Below, in pieces: positions 43,160-51,891 of a stretch of DNA of 64,000 bases (positions are counted from its first letter, which is position 1; every line of letters starts with the position of its first letter). The DNA is from an uncultured Lachnospiraceae bacterium (GTDB lineage: Bacteria > Bacillota > Clostridia > Lachnospirales > Lachnospiraceae). The stretch spans positions 4,667 through 68,666 of the forward strand of contig CAJUHR010000028.1 of NCBI GenBank assembly GCA_910586255.1, given 5' to 3'. Made by a program: the position numbers and the translations under genes. Under the pieces are notes generated by a model. It worked only from the letters and a program-made list of their open reading frames with translations. It was not told the DNA's origin and did not search any database.

Positions 43160-43295
43160 CATGGGAGGGATGTGGGGACGGCAAAAGACCCTCTTTTCAC
43201 GTTGGCACTTAGGCGCTGTCCTTTAGCGCCTTAGTACCACTACGTGAAAAACGGAGCGAGAGCGCGTCTTTTGCCGTCCCCACATCCCTCCCATG
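43160..43295. repeat. 136-bp nested inverted-repeat element (MITE-like)
   Basis: Perfect 30-bp arms (43160-43189 and 43266-43295; ends CATGGGAGGGATGTGG and its complement). Inside are further arms TTTTCACGT/ACGTGAAAA and AGGCGCT/AGCGCCT, so the whole can fold as a three-level cruciform. No ORF lies within. Non-autonomous mobile element or structured intergenic repeat; its other copies lie outside this window. Confidence 0.85.
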
Positions 43296-43350
43296 CGGAC
43301 CTTTCTGAAAAAATAAATGAAAATAAATTTGTGCAAATCCCCTCTTTGTC

Positions 43351-43379
43351 TTGTAATTTTCAAACTTTTTTAGTAAAAT
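43351..43379 (+). promoter_or_regulatory. Promoter of the EF-G paralogue
   Basis: TTGTAA (43351-43356), 17 nt, TAAAAT (43374-43379), 40 nt before the ATG. Confidence 0.6.
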
Positions 43380-43418
43380 ATCCTCATGGACAAAATCAGA
43401 AGTACAGGAGGGACTTTT

Positions 43419-45521
43419 ATGAACGCTTATGGAACACAGCAAATCCGTAACGTTGTGCTGCTCGGCCATGGAGGAGCAGGGAAAACAACGGTAGCAGAGG
43501 CACTGGCGCTGCTTACCGGAGTTACCAAGCGCATGGGAAAGGTGACCGATGGGAATACGATCAGCGATTATGATAAAGAAGAGATCAAGCGTCAGTTCTC
43601 AATTTCCACATCCTTGATTCCGCTGGAATACAAAGGTGAGGAAGGCCTTATCAAAATCAATCTTCTGGACACTCCCGGATATTTCGATTTCGTGGGTGAG
43701 GTGGAGGAAGCTGTCAGCGTGGCAGACGCGGCCATCATTGTGGTAAACTGCAAGGCAGGCATTGAGGTGGGAACCGAGAAGGCCTGGGAGCTGTGCGAGA
43801 AAATGAATCTTCCCCGGATCATTTTTGTCACCAACATGGACGATGACCATGCCAGCTACCGGGAGCTGGTGTTAAAGCTGGAGAAACGGTTCGGCAGAAA
43901 GATTGCGCCCTTCCAGCTGCCCATCCGTGAGAATGAGAAGTTTGTAGGCTACGTGAATGTGGTGAAGATGGCAGGCCGCCGTTTCACCAATATGAGTGAC
44001 TATGAGGAGTGTGAGATTCCTGAGTATTCCCAGAAGAATCTGGGGATTGCCAGGGAGGCTCTTATGGAGGCGGTTGCCGAGACCAGCGAGGAGTATATGG
44101 AGCGGTATTTCTCCGGGGAGGAGTTTACCCAGGAGGAGATTTCCACGGCTCTGCGGTCCCATGTGATTGACGGAAGCATTGTGCCGATTCTGATGGGATC
44201 CGGCATCAACTGTCAGGGCTTTAAGACCTTACTCCAGGCCATTGACCGGTACTTCCCCACACCGGATAAGTTTGAGTGCATCGGCGTGGATGTGTCTACC
44301 GGCGAGCGCTTTACGGCCAGATACAATGATCAGGTTTCCCTGTCTGCCCGCGTGTTTAAGACCATTGTGGATCCCTTTATCGGGAAATATTCCCTGATGA
44401 AGATCTGTACCGGAACCTTAAAGCCGGATTCCACCATCTATAATGTAAACAAGGACGCAGAGGAGAAGGTGGGAAAGGTTTATTTGCTGCGGGGCAAGGA
44501 GTCCATCGAGGTTCCGGAGTTAAAGGCAGGAGACATTGGCGCCGTGGCCAAGCTGAATGTGACCCAGACCGGAGATACTATCGCGGTGCGCACCGCGCCG
44601 ATCGTATATCATAAGCCGGAGATTTCCACCCCCTATACCTATATGCGTTATAAGACGGTCACCAAGGGAGATGAGGACAAGGTGAGCAGCGCCCTGGCCA
44701 AGCTGACCGAGGAGGATCTGACCCTTAAGGCAGTCAATGACAAGGAGAACCGTCAGCTTCTTCTCTACGGCATTGGTGATCAGCAGCTGGAGGTTGTTGT
44801 CAGCAAGCTGCTGAACCGCTATAAGGTGGAGGTTGAGCTGAGCAAGCCCAAATTCGCGTTCCGTGAGACCATCCGCAAGAAAGTGGAGGTTCAGGGCAAG
44901 TATAAGAAGCAGACTGGCGGACACGGCCAGTACGGCGATGTAAAGATGACCTTCGAGCCCTCCGGCGATCTGGAAACTCCTTATGTGTTTGAGGAGAATG
45001 TGTTCGGCGGCGCTGTTCCCAGAAACTACTTCCCGGCAGTGGAAAAGGGTGTACAGGAAAGCTGCGTTAAGGGCCCGTTGGCCGCGTACCCGGTAGTGGG
45101 CGTGAAGGCAACTCTGATTGATGGCTCCTATCACCCGGTGGATTCCTCTGAGATGGCCTTTAAGACCGCCGCTTCCATGGCCTTTAAGAAGGGCTTTATG
45201 GATGCAGGCCCGGTTCTTCTTGAGCCTATTGCCTCTGTGAAGGTAACGGTTCCGGATAAGTTTACCGGTGATGTTATGGGAGATTTGAACCGCAGAAGAG
45301 GCCGCGTGCTGGGAATGAATTCCGATCACCACGGCAAACAGATCATCGAGGCAGATGTGCCCATGTCGGAGATGTTCGGCTACAATACGGATCTCCGTTC
45401 CATGACCGGCGGAATCGGGCTTTATGAGTATGAGTTTGCCCGCTATGAACAGGCGCCGGGGGATATCCAGAAGAAGGAAGTGGAGGCCCGGGCATCAAAG
45501 GTTGACAAGATGGATGCCTGA
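43419..45521 (+). CDS. Elongation factor G-like GTPase (EF-G paralogue)
   Basis: 700 aa with all EF-G domains: GTPase (1-270), domain II, then III-V with the KYKKQTGGHGQYGDVKMTFE stretch and C-terminal MGDLNRRRGRVLGM. G1 is GHGGAGKTT. Two canonical residues differ: switch II is DTPGYFDF (Tyr88 where catalytic His is expected) and G4 is TNMDDD instead of NKMD. These changes mark a non-canonical paralogue with altered GTP hydrolysis or nucleotide preference. It is monocistronic, not in an str operon. ATG 43419 follows AGGAGGG. It may act in slow growth or starvation (inference from reported EF-G2 paralogues). Confidence 0.9.
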   Translation: MNAYGTQQIRNVVLLGHGGAGKTTVAEALALLTGVTKRMGKVTDGNTISDYDKEEIKRQFSISTSLIPLEYKGEEGLIKINLLDTPGYFDFVGEVEEAVSVADAAIIVVNCKAGIEVGTEKAWELCEKMNLPRIIFVTNMDDDHASYRELVLKLEKRFGRKIAPFQLPIRENEKFVGYVNVVKMAGRRFTNMSDYEECEIPEYSQKNLGIAREALMEAVAETSEEYMERYFSGEEFTQEEISTALRSHVIDGSIVPILMGSGINCQGFKTLLQAIDRYFPTPDKFECIGVDVSTGERFTARYNDQVSLSARVFKTIVDPFIGKYSLMKICTGTLKPDSTIYNVNKDAEEKVGKVYLLRGKESIEVPELKAGDIGAVAKLNVTQTGDTIAVRTAPIVYHKPEISTPYTYMRYKTVTKGDEDKVSSALAKLTEEDLTLKAVNDKENRQLLLYGIGDQQLEVVVSKLLNRYKVEVELSKPKFAFRETIRKKVEVQGKYKKQTGGHGQYGDVKMTFEPSGDLETPYVFEENVFGGAVPRNYFPAVEKGVQESCVKGPLAAYPVVGVKATLIDGSYHPVDSSEMAFKTAASMAFKKGFMDAGPVLLEPIASVKVTVPDKFTGDVMGDLNRRRGRVLGMNSDHHGKQIIEADVPMSEMFGYNTDLRSMTGGIGLYEYEFARYEQAPGDIQKKEVEARASKVDKMDA

Positions 45522-45587
45522 TGGCTGCCGTCCTGTAAGGATTGATTGCGGTATAGCCCTATGGTGACCATTACATGAGCGTTTAGG

Positions 45588-45622
45588 GGGAAAGCAGGCG
45601 ACAGGCCGGCTTTCCCTTGTTT
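45588..45622 (+). terminator. Terminator after the EF-G-like gene
   Basis: GGGAAAGC (45588-45595) pairs with GCTTTCCC (45609-45616), with an inner GGC/GCC pairing, then TTGTTT. Confidence 0.7.
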
Positions 45623-45708
45623 GCATAGAGGGCAGAAGTGTTTTTGACCGGCGAGGACGGGCGGAAGATACCCTGCATGGATTGTTACAAATATTACCGG
45701 AGGAATCA

Positions 45709-46635
45709 ATGGAAGCGAGGAAACAATTTTCCAGAATTGGATGGGCGTTTGTGGTATTTTGCCTGGTGGATGTGTTAGTTCAGGTTATCATGGGAGTGGC
45801 AATCGGTCTTTGGAACCGGCAGGAAAATTCAGGGATGCCCAATCTGGATATTATGCTGTTGGGACAGGTGTCCATGTATGTATTTGCCTTTCCCGTGTTC
45901 TGGCTGATGATGAAGCGAATTCCCTCCTGGAGAAAGCGGGATGAGGGGCAGATAAGTGCGGGACAGCTTTTTTTGTGGGCGGTAGTATGCTTTGGATTTA
46001 CCTATATCGGGAATTATATCGGGCAGCTTCTCATGGGAGGAGTGGAGGCCTTTACCGGAAATCCTCAGGAGAATCCGGTGCTTGATATGCTGAATGATAT
46101 GAATCCGTGGATGGTTTTTCTGACCACGGTAATCATTGCGCCGGTGATGGAGGAGCTGATGTTTCGGAAGCTTCTTATTGATAGGATTGTGCCCTTTGGG
46201 CAGAGAGTGGCAGTGGTGGTGTCCGGTCTGGCCTTCGGCTTGTTCCACGGGAATTTTTACCAGTTTTTCTATGCCTTTTCCCTGGGAGCGGTTTTTGCAT
46301 ATATTTACAGCAGCACAGGGCGGGTTCGGTACGGGATTATGCTTCACATGATGATTAATCTGATGGGAGGTGTTTTTCCGGTGGTGCTTTTGCAGGGGAT
46401 GAACGGATTTTCCACGGAGATGGTCTATTCCATGGTTGGAATGATCTTTCTGGGGCTCTTGATGTTAGGAAGCACAATCGGAGCCGTTGTTTTGGCTTGT
46501 GTTTATTTTCGGAAGCTGACATGGTTTCACGGATGGGCGCCTGTTCCGGAAAAGGGGATTTGCCGTGCGATTCTCATGGCGCCGGGGGTGATTGGGTTTT
46601 TGGCAGTGTGTGTGCTTATGTTTGCGCTGTATTGA
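45709..46635 (+). CDS. CPBP family intramembrane glutamic endopeptidase
   Basis: 308 aa, about eight membrane helices. The catalytic motifs are APVMEELMFRKLL (EExxxR), FGLFHGNFYQFFYAF (FxxxH) and HMMINLMGG (HxxxN). CPBP/CAAX-type proteases cleave prenylated or peptide substrates in membranes; bacterial members include bacteriocin-immunity and signalling proteins. ATG 45709 follows CCGGAGGAA. It stands between EF-G and the T-box leuS. Function not resolved. Confidence 0.9.
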   Translation: MEARKQFSRIGWAFVVFCLVDVLVQVIMGVAIGLWNRQENSGMPNLDIMLLGQVSMYVFAFPVFWLMMKRIPSWRKRDEGQISAGQLFLWAVVCFGFTYIGNYIGQLLMGGVEAFTGNPQENPVLDMLNDMNPWMVFLTTVIIAPVMEELMFRKLLIDRIVPFGQRVAVVVSGLAFGLFHGNFYQFFYAFSLGAVFAYIYSSTGRVRYGIMLHMMINLMGGVFPVVLLQGMNGFSTEMVYSMVGMIFLGLLMLGSTIGAVVLACVYFRKLTWFHGWAPVPEKGICRAILMAPGVIGFLAVCVLMFALY

Positions 46636-46665
46636 AAACACCCGTGATGAATGTTGCGGAAAGTC

Positions 46666-46694
46666 TTGACACACCTATCTAATTATGCTAAATT
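46666..46694 (+). promoter_or_regulatory. Promoter of the leuS T-box transcript
   Basis: TTGACA (46666-46671), 17 nt, TAAATT (46689-46694). Confidence 0.6.
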
Positions 46695-46699
46695 TAGAA

Positions 46700-47037
46700 C
46701 CAGTACAAATGCGGGGAAGGGAAGGAGTACGTTTTCGGGAACCATGCAGAGAGCTGCCGGACGGTGAAAGGCAGATGGCGAGGAGAGCGGAACTGATCCC
46801 GGAGCAGCCAGCTGAAGGATGTTTTGGCAAAGGTCCTTTGAGGACGGATATACAATGCAGAAGGATATCTGGGTAAGCGGGGACGGATTCCCACCGTTAC
46901 AGGGAAGACGGCTTATGTCTGGCCATCGGAAAGCCAGAGCAAAGGCCGGTTGAGGGCATGCATAGGCATGAAGCAGAGTGGTACCGCGCAGGAGCTTCCT
47001 GCGTCTCTGAGAATTTCAGAGGCGCAGGATTTTTTTG
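46700..47037 (+). promoter_or_regulatory. T-box riboswitch controlling leuS
   Basis: Stem I carries the conserved AGAGAGCTGCCGG...GGTGAAAGGCAG (about 46748-46772). The specifier loop GGAACTGATCCC offers CTG (46793-46795), a leucine codon. The T-box AGAGTGGTACCGCG is at 46975-46988, followed by a terminator TCCTGCGTCTCTGA/TCAGAGGCGCAGGA with seven T (46997-47036). Uncharged tRNA-Leu should bind and stabilise the antiterminator, switching leuS on when leucine is scarce. Confidence 0.93.
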
Positions 47038-47084
47038 CGGAAACCATGCTTTTTAACCACAATTCAACAGGAGGAAGAAAAATC

Positions 47085-49496
47085 ATGGCAACCTATAATT
47101 ACAGCGCCATTGAAAAAAAATGGCGTGAAAACTGGGAGAAAAATCCCATCAATGTAGATGACGGAAAGAAGCCCAAGTATTACTGTCTGGACATGTTTCC
47201 CTATCCGTCCGGCAGCGGGCTTCATGTGGGACACTGGAGAGGCTATGTGATCTCGGACGTGTGGAGCCGTTATCAGATCTTAAAGGGGCATTATGTGATT
47301 CATCCTATGGGGTGGGACGCTTTCGGCCTGCCGGCGGAGAACTATGCCATCAAAATGGGAATCCATCCGGCTATCTCCACGGCGGAGAATGTGAAGAATA
47401 TTAAGAGGCAGATCAATCAGATCGCCTCCATCTACGACTGGGACATGGAGGTCAACACCACGGATCCGGATTTCTATAAATGGACCCAGTGGATCTTTGT
47501 TCAGATGTTTAAAAAGGGCCTGGCCTATGAAAAAGAGTTTCCCATCAACTGGTGCCCGTCCTGCAAGACCGGCCTGGCCAATGAGGAGGTTGTTAATGGC
47601 TGCTGCGAGCGCTGCGGCGCCACGGTGACCAAGAAGAATCTGCGACAATGGATGTTAAAGATCACGGCCTATGCGGAGCGTCTTTTAAAGGATCTGGACA
47701 AGCTGGACTGGCCGGAGAAGGTCAAGAAGATGCAGACCGAGTGGATCGGCAAGTCTTATGGGGCTGAGGTGGATTTTGCGGTGGACGGAAGGGACGAGAA
47801 GATCACGGTCTACACCACCAGGCCGGACACCCTTTACGGAGCCACCTTTATGGTGCTGGCTCCGGAGCACAAGCTGGCGGCGGGCCTGGCCACGGACGAG
47901 ACGAAAGAGGCAGTGGAAAAGTATATCTATGATGCTTCCATGAAGTCCAATGTGGACCGGATGCAGGACAAGGAAAAAACCGGCGTGTTTACGGGAAGCT
48001 ATGCGGTCAATCCCTTAAACGGCGCCAAGGTGCCCGTCTGGCTGTCTGATTATGTGCTGGCTGATTATGGTACGGGAGCCATCATGTGCGTGCCGGCCCA
48101 CGATGACCGGGATTTTGAGTTTGCGAAAAAGTTCAATATTCCCATCATTCAGGTTATCGCCAAGGACGGAAAAGAGATCGAGAATATGACCGAGGCCTAC
48201 ACAGAGGCCAGCGGCACCATGATCAATTCCGGCGAGTGGAACGGCATGGAATCCGCAGTGCTTAAAAAGGAAGCACCTGCCATGATCGAGGCCCGGGGAC
48301 TGGGAAAAAAGACGGTCAATTATAAGCTTCGGGACTGGGTGTTTTCCAGACAGCGGTACTGGGGCGAGCCCATTCCCATCATTCATTGTCCAAAGTGCGG
48401 CAATGTGGCAGTGCCGGAGGAGGAGCTTCCCTTAAGGCTTCCGGAGGTGGAGAGCTATCAGCCTACGGGTACCGGAGAATCTCCCTTAGCTGCCATTGAC
48501 GAGTGGGTAAACTGTACCTGTCCTCAGTGCGGCGGCCCGGCCAAGCGGGAGACCAACACCATGCCCCAGTGGGCCGGCTCCTCCTGGTATTTTTTGCGGT
48601 ATGTGGACAGCCACAATGACAAGGAGCTGGTATCCAGAGAGAAGGCAGACAAGTATTTACCGGTGGATATGTATATCGGCGGCGTGGAGCATGCGGTGCT
48701 GCATCTATTGTACTCCCGGTTCTACACCAAGTTCCTCTGTGATATCGGGGCCATTGATTTTGACGAGCCATTTACCAAGCTGTTTAACCAGGGCATGATA
48801 ACCGGGAAGAACGGCATCAAGATGAGTAAATCCAAGGGAAATGTGGTTTCTCCGGATGACTTGGTTCGGGATTACGGCTGCGATTCCCTGCGGATGTACG
48901 AGCTGTTTGTAGGTCCTCCGGAGCTGGACGCGGAGTGGGATGAGAGGGGAATCGAAGGTGTTTCCCGTTTCTTAAACCGCTTCTGGAATCTGGTCCAGTC
49001 CAGCAAGGACAAGGATGTGGCCGAGACGAAGGAGATGGTGCGGCTGCGTCATAAGCTGGTTTTTGACATTGAACAGCGGTTTAACCAGTTCAGCTTAAAT
49101 ACTGTGATCTCCGGGTTTATGGAATACAACAATAAATTGATGGAGCTGGCCAAGAAAACGGGCGGCATCGACAAGGAAACCCTACGGACATTTACGGTTC
49201 TTTTGGCTCCCTTTGCGCCTCATATCGGCGAGGAGATCTGGCAGCAGCTTGGAGGCACGGACAGCGTGTTCCATGCCCAGTGGCCGGAGTGGAATGAGGA
49301 GTGCATGAAGGAGGACGAGATTGAGATTGGCGTTCAGGTCAACGGCAAGGCCAGAGGCGTGGTGTCTTTGCCGGTAGGGGTGTCTAAGGAGGATGCCATT
49401 GCGGCAGGCAAGGCGGCTGTGGCAGATAAGATTACCGGGACCATTGTCAAGGAGATTTATGTGCCAGGGCGGATTATCAATATTGTGTGTAAATAG
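47085..49496 (+). CDS. leuS: Leucyl-tRNA synthetase
   Basis: An 803-aa class Ia synthetase. HIGH-type signature PYPSGSGLHVGHWRGY (about residues 44-59), a zinc-binding CPSCKTGLANEE, the editing domain with TTRPDTLYGATFMVLAPEH, and KMSKSKGNVV (about 581-590) for ATP. The C-terminal anticodon domain ends in KEIYVPGRIINIV. ATG 47085 follows ACAGGAGGAAG; the longer frame from 46950 reads through the T-box terminator and is not real. Regulated by the preceding T-box. Confidence 0.98.
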   Translation: MATYNYSAIEKKWRENWEKNPINVDDGKKPKYYCLDMFPYPSGSGLHVGHWRGYVISDVWSRYQILKGHYVIHPMGWDAFGLPAENYAIKMGIHPAISTAENVKNIKRQINQIASIYDWDMEVNTTDPDFYKWTQWIFVQMFKKGLAYEKEFPINWCPSCKTGLANEEVVNGCCERCGATVTKKNLRQWMLKITAYAERLLKDLDKLDWPEKVKKMQTEWIGKSYGAEVDFAVDGRDEKITVYTTRPDTLYGATFMVLAPEHKLAAGLATDETKEAVEKYIYDASMKSNVDRMQDKEKTGVFTGSYAVNPLNGAKVPVWLSDYVLADYGTGAIMCVPAHDDRDFEFAKKFNIPIIQVIAKDGKEIENMTEAYTEASGTMINSGEWNGMESAVLKKEAPAMIEARGLGKKTVNYKLRDWVFSRQRYWGEPIPIIHCPKCGNVAVPEEELPLRLPEVESYQPTGTGESPLAAIDEWVNCTCPQCGGPAKRETNTMPQWAGSSWYFLRYVDSHNDKELVSREKADKYLPVDMYIGGVEHAVLHLLYSRFYTKFLCDIGAIDFDEPFTKLFNQGMITGKNGIKMSKSKGNVVSPDDLVRDYGCDSLRMYELFVGPPELDAEWDERGIEGVSRFLNRFWNLVQSSKDKDVAETKEMVRLRHKLVFDIEQRFNQFSLNTVISGFMEYNNKLMELAKKTGGIDKETLRTFTVLLAPFAPHIGEEIWQQLGGTDSVFHAQWPEWNEECMKEDEIEIGVQVNGKARGVVSLPVGVSKEDAIAAGKAAVADKITGTIVKEIYVPGRIINIVCK

Positions 49497-49576
49497 GAAT
49501 AAGTAAAAAGGATATGCAAAAAGCCGGCCCGCGGCGCCGGAGGAATAACAGGGATCGGAAAAATATCAGACAAAAG

Positions 49577-49626
49577 CAGGAAGTGGAAGGCACAGAATAA
49601 ACGGTGTCCTCTGTTTCCTGTTTTTT
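49577..49626 (+). terminator. Terminator after leuS
   Basis: CAGGAA (49577-49582) and TTCCTG (49615-49620) with further inner pairing, then six T. The rest of the 49497-49900 gap is A/T-rich with no gene seen. Confidence 0.75.
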
Positions 49627-49739
49627 ATCTGTGGGCGTAACACTTTGTGTCTTTGTTTTATAAGATAAGGAGAAGACGAGCTTTAGACTGACACTTTAAA
49701 ATTTTTATTATAAAATTAAAAAAATTTTTCTTTTAGATG

Positions 49740-49769
49740 TTTACAAAGTGTTAAGAAATAGGGTAAAAT
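49740..49769 (+). promoter_or_regulatory. Promoter of the SGNH lipoprotein gene
   Basis: TTTACA (49740-49745), 18 nt, TAAAAT (49764-49769). The leader of about 125 nt shows no riboswitch that I recognise. Confidence 0.55.
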
Positions 49770-49900
49770 AGAAAAAAGATGTAAAAAAGGGAGGGGTGTA
49801 AGCCTTTCATATCGGTTATCAGTGGTATCATCGAGCTTTTTTCATACATTAGGGGACAGGCAGCATGTAAAGTTTTAACTTGTAAATTGGAGGGGTTCTT

Positions 49901-50719
49901 ATGAGAAAAAGTATCAAGATGGTAGTAATAATTCTGACAATGATAGCTATGACCGGCTGTTCATCAAAAAGTGGTGAAGCGGATGAACTGATGGATTTTT
50001 ATGCTGAGACAGACTGGAAAGCGCCGGATCCGGTAGTCGGAAAGAAGCCCAGGATTTTGTTTGTCGGCAACAGTCATACATTTTACAATGATCTTACGGG
50101 AACGTTTGCAAAGATTGCCTATTCCTTTGGCCACAACAGTGATGTATATGAGCTGTCCAAGGGATATTATACTCTCAAGCAGTATGCCAATGTGGAGGAT
50201 GAGCTGGGGGCGCTGTTTGACAAGACGATAGTTGGAAAAAAATGGGATTTTGTGGTTCTCCAGGAAAACAGCAGTCTTGCTTTTTCTTCGGATGCGGATG
50301 AGGAAATGTTTCCCTATGCCCGCGTGCTGGATGAGAAGGTTAAGTCCACAGGAGGTCAGACTGCCTTTCTTATGACCTGGGCGCCTAAGGATGGGATCAA
50401 GGACGGACTGAAAAAAACCAGCAGGGAAGAGCTGCAGTCCCGGATGGCAGACAATTATATGACTATTTCAAAGGAACTGGATGATCTGGTGATTCCTGCG
50501 GGAATCGGTTTTATGCGCTGCGTGGATCAATATCCGGAGATTGAATTGTGGGATCAGGACGGCAGCCATCCGTCTCAGGCAGGAAGCTACCTGGCCGCCT
50601 GCACGGTCTATGCGGTGGTATATCAGCAGTCGCCGGAGAACTGCACTTATACAGGAGAATTAGACAAGGATGAAGCCTTAAAGCTGCAGAAGATTGCGGC
50701 GGAGGTGGTTCTGAAATGA
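49901..50719 (+). CDS. SGNH-hydrolase-fold lipoprotein (DUF4886-like)
   Basis: 272 aa. The lipoprotein signal ends at MTGCSS. Block I is RILFVGNSHTFYNDL (Ser in GNSH), block III lies around VVLQENSSLAF (N), and the catalytic DxxH is QDGSHPSQAGSYLAA. The sequence fits the DUF4886/SGNH family of anchored esterases of unknown substrate; an acyl group on surface glycans is a reasonable guess. ATG 49901 after GGAGGGG. Single gene. Confidence 0.85.
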   Translation: MRKSIKMVVIILTMIAMTGCSSKSGEADELMDFYAETDWKAPDPVVGKKPRILFVGNSHTFYNDLTGTFAKIAYSFGHNSDVYELSKGYYTLKQYANVEDELGALFDKTIVGKKWDFVVLQENSSLAFSSDADEEMFPYARVLDEKVKSTGGQTAFLMTWAPKDGIKDGLKKTSREELQSRMADNYMTISKELDDLVIPAGIGFMRCVDQYPEIELWDQDGSHPSQAGSYLAACTVYAVVYQQSPENCTYTGELDKDEALKLQKIAAEVVLK

Positions 50720-50754
50720 TGTGAGTATATTATTTAGGAAATGGTTTAACGATA

Positions 50755-50802
50755 AAAAGACAGCCTCTGCCCGGCGGAGTGATCCATGGGGCAGAGGCTG
50801 TC
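50755..50802 (-). terminator. Terminator of the carbamate kinase gene
   Basis: On the minus strand GACAGCCTCTGCCC pairs perfectly with GGGCAGAGGCTGTC, followed by TTTTTATC. Confidence 0.92.
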
Positions 50803-50809
50803 TGCATCA

Positions 50810-51751
50810 CTAAAGGACTTCGGAAATGATTGTTCCGGCCCTGCCTTCCAGGCTGTCAGAGGCCTTGTCCAAAGTGGTGATGATAGCATTGCGGTTCTTT
50901 CCTGACTTGAGGAAGGAGACGGCCGCTTCAATCTTTGGAAGCATGGAGGCAAATTCAAAATGGCCCAGGCGGATGTATTCCTCCGCCTGGCAGGTGGTCA
51001 TGCGGCTGATGGGCTTTTCCTCCGGTGTGCCATAGTTTAAGGTTACATTGGAGACGCTGGTGAGGATCATCAGGACATCGGCATCTGTCTCCATGGCCAA
51101 GAGGCCGGCGGCCAGATCCTTTTCAATCACAGCGCTGGCGCCCTTTAAACGGGAGCCTTGCTCCAGTACGGGGATTCCGCCGCCTCCGCAGCAGATAACG
51201 ATCTGATCTGCGTTTAGAAGAGCGCGGATGGCATCAATCTCCACAATGGAGACAGGTCTGGGGGCGGAGACGATCCGCTGCCAGCCCTTGCCCGGAATTT
51301 CGGTCACATAGTTGCCCTTGGCCTCCTCGTCATCGGCCTCCTGCCGGGTCATATAGCGTCCGATCTTTTTGACCGGGGTATAGAAGGAGGCATCGTAGGG
51401 ATTTACCATCATCTGTGTCAGAATAGTGGATACGGGTTTGTAAATGCCCCGGCGGATAAGCTCAGAGCGGATGCCGCTCTGTAAGTCGTAGCCGATATAG
51501 CCCTGACTCATGGCAGAGCAGACGGACATGGGGGCCGGAGTGTAGCCGGGATGCTGTCGGGAAAATTCATTCATGGCCGTATGGATCATGCCTACCTGGG
51601 GGGCGTTGCTGTGAACCAGGGCCACCTGCCAGCCTTTTTGGATAAAATCAGCAATAACCTGGGCTGTGTTTACGACAGCGGCTTTTTGCTCCGGAAGGTT
51701 AGTACCCAGGGCGTGATGGCCAAGGGCTATGACAATGCGCTTTTTGGACAT
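50810..51751 (-). CDS. arcC: Carbamate kinase-like protein
   Basis: 313 aa, full family length. Carbamate kinase makes ATP from carbamoyl phosphate at the end of the arginine, agmatine or purine fermentation routes. The blocks QGYIGYDLQSGI, NPYDASFYTPVKKIGRYMT, VICCGGGGIPV and KDLAAGLLAMETDADVLMIL are conserved. The N-terminal ALGGNAL motif is changed to ALGHHALG (residues 9-16), which lies at the phosphate site. No other arginine-deiminase genes are nearby, so the pathway is uncertain. Confidence 0.9.
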   Translation of the reverse strand: MSKKRIVIALGHHALGTNLPEQKAAVVNTAQVIADFIQKGWQVALVHSNAPQVGMIHTAMNEFSRQHPGYTPAPMSVCSAMSQGYIGYDLQSGIRSELIRRGIYKPVSTILTQMMVNPYDASFYTPVKKIGRYMTRQEADDEEAKGNYVTEIPGKGWQRIVSAPRPVSIVEIDAIRALLNADQIVICCGGGGIPVLEQGSRLKGASAVIEKDLAAGLLAMETDADVLMILTSVSNVTLNYGTPEEKPISRMTTCQAEEYIRLGHFEFASMLPKIEAAVSFLKSGKNRNAIITTLDKASDSLEGRAGTIISEVL

Positions 51752-51812
51752 GGTATGAATCCTTCTTTCTCAGAGGCCAGTGGTTACTCTGGATGTGATA
51801 TTTTTTTATAAC

Positions 51813-51841
51813 ATTATAGTGTTTCCACTGGAAAAATGCAA
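51813..51841 (-). promoter_or_regulatory. Promoter of the carbamate kinase gene
   Basis: Minus strand TTGCAT (51841-51836), 17 nt, TATAAT (51818-51813). Confidence 0.6.
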
Positions 51842-51858
51842 CCTATTTGTGTTATACT
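51829..51858 (+). promoter_or_regulatory. Promoter of the CPBP-glycosyltransferase pair
   Basis: TGGAAA (51829-51834), 18 nt, TATACT (51853-51858). It overlaps the divergent promoter. Confidence 0.4.
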
Positions 51859-51891
51859 GAGGGAGCGCTTGCAAAGGAGGAGTGTTTTTTG

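Noticed and set aside
49776..49900. Riboswitch in the leader of the SGNH lipoprotein
   Set aside because: No conserved core of a known class could be recognised; A/T-rich with little clear pairing.
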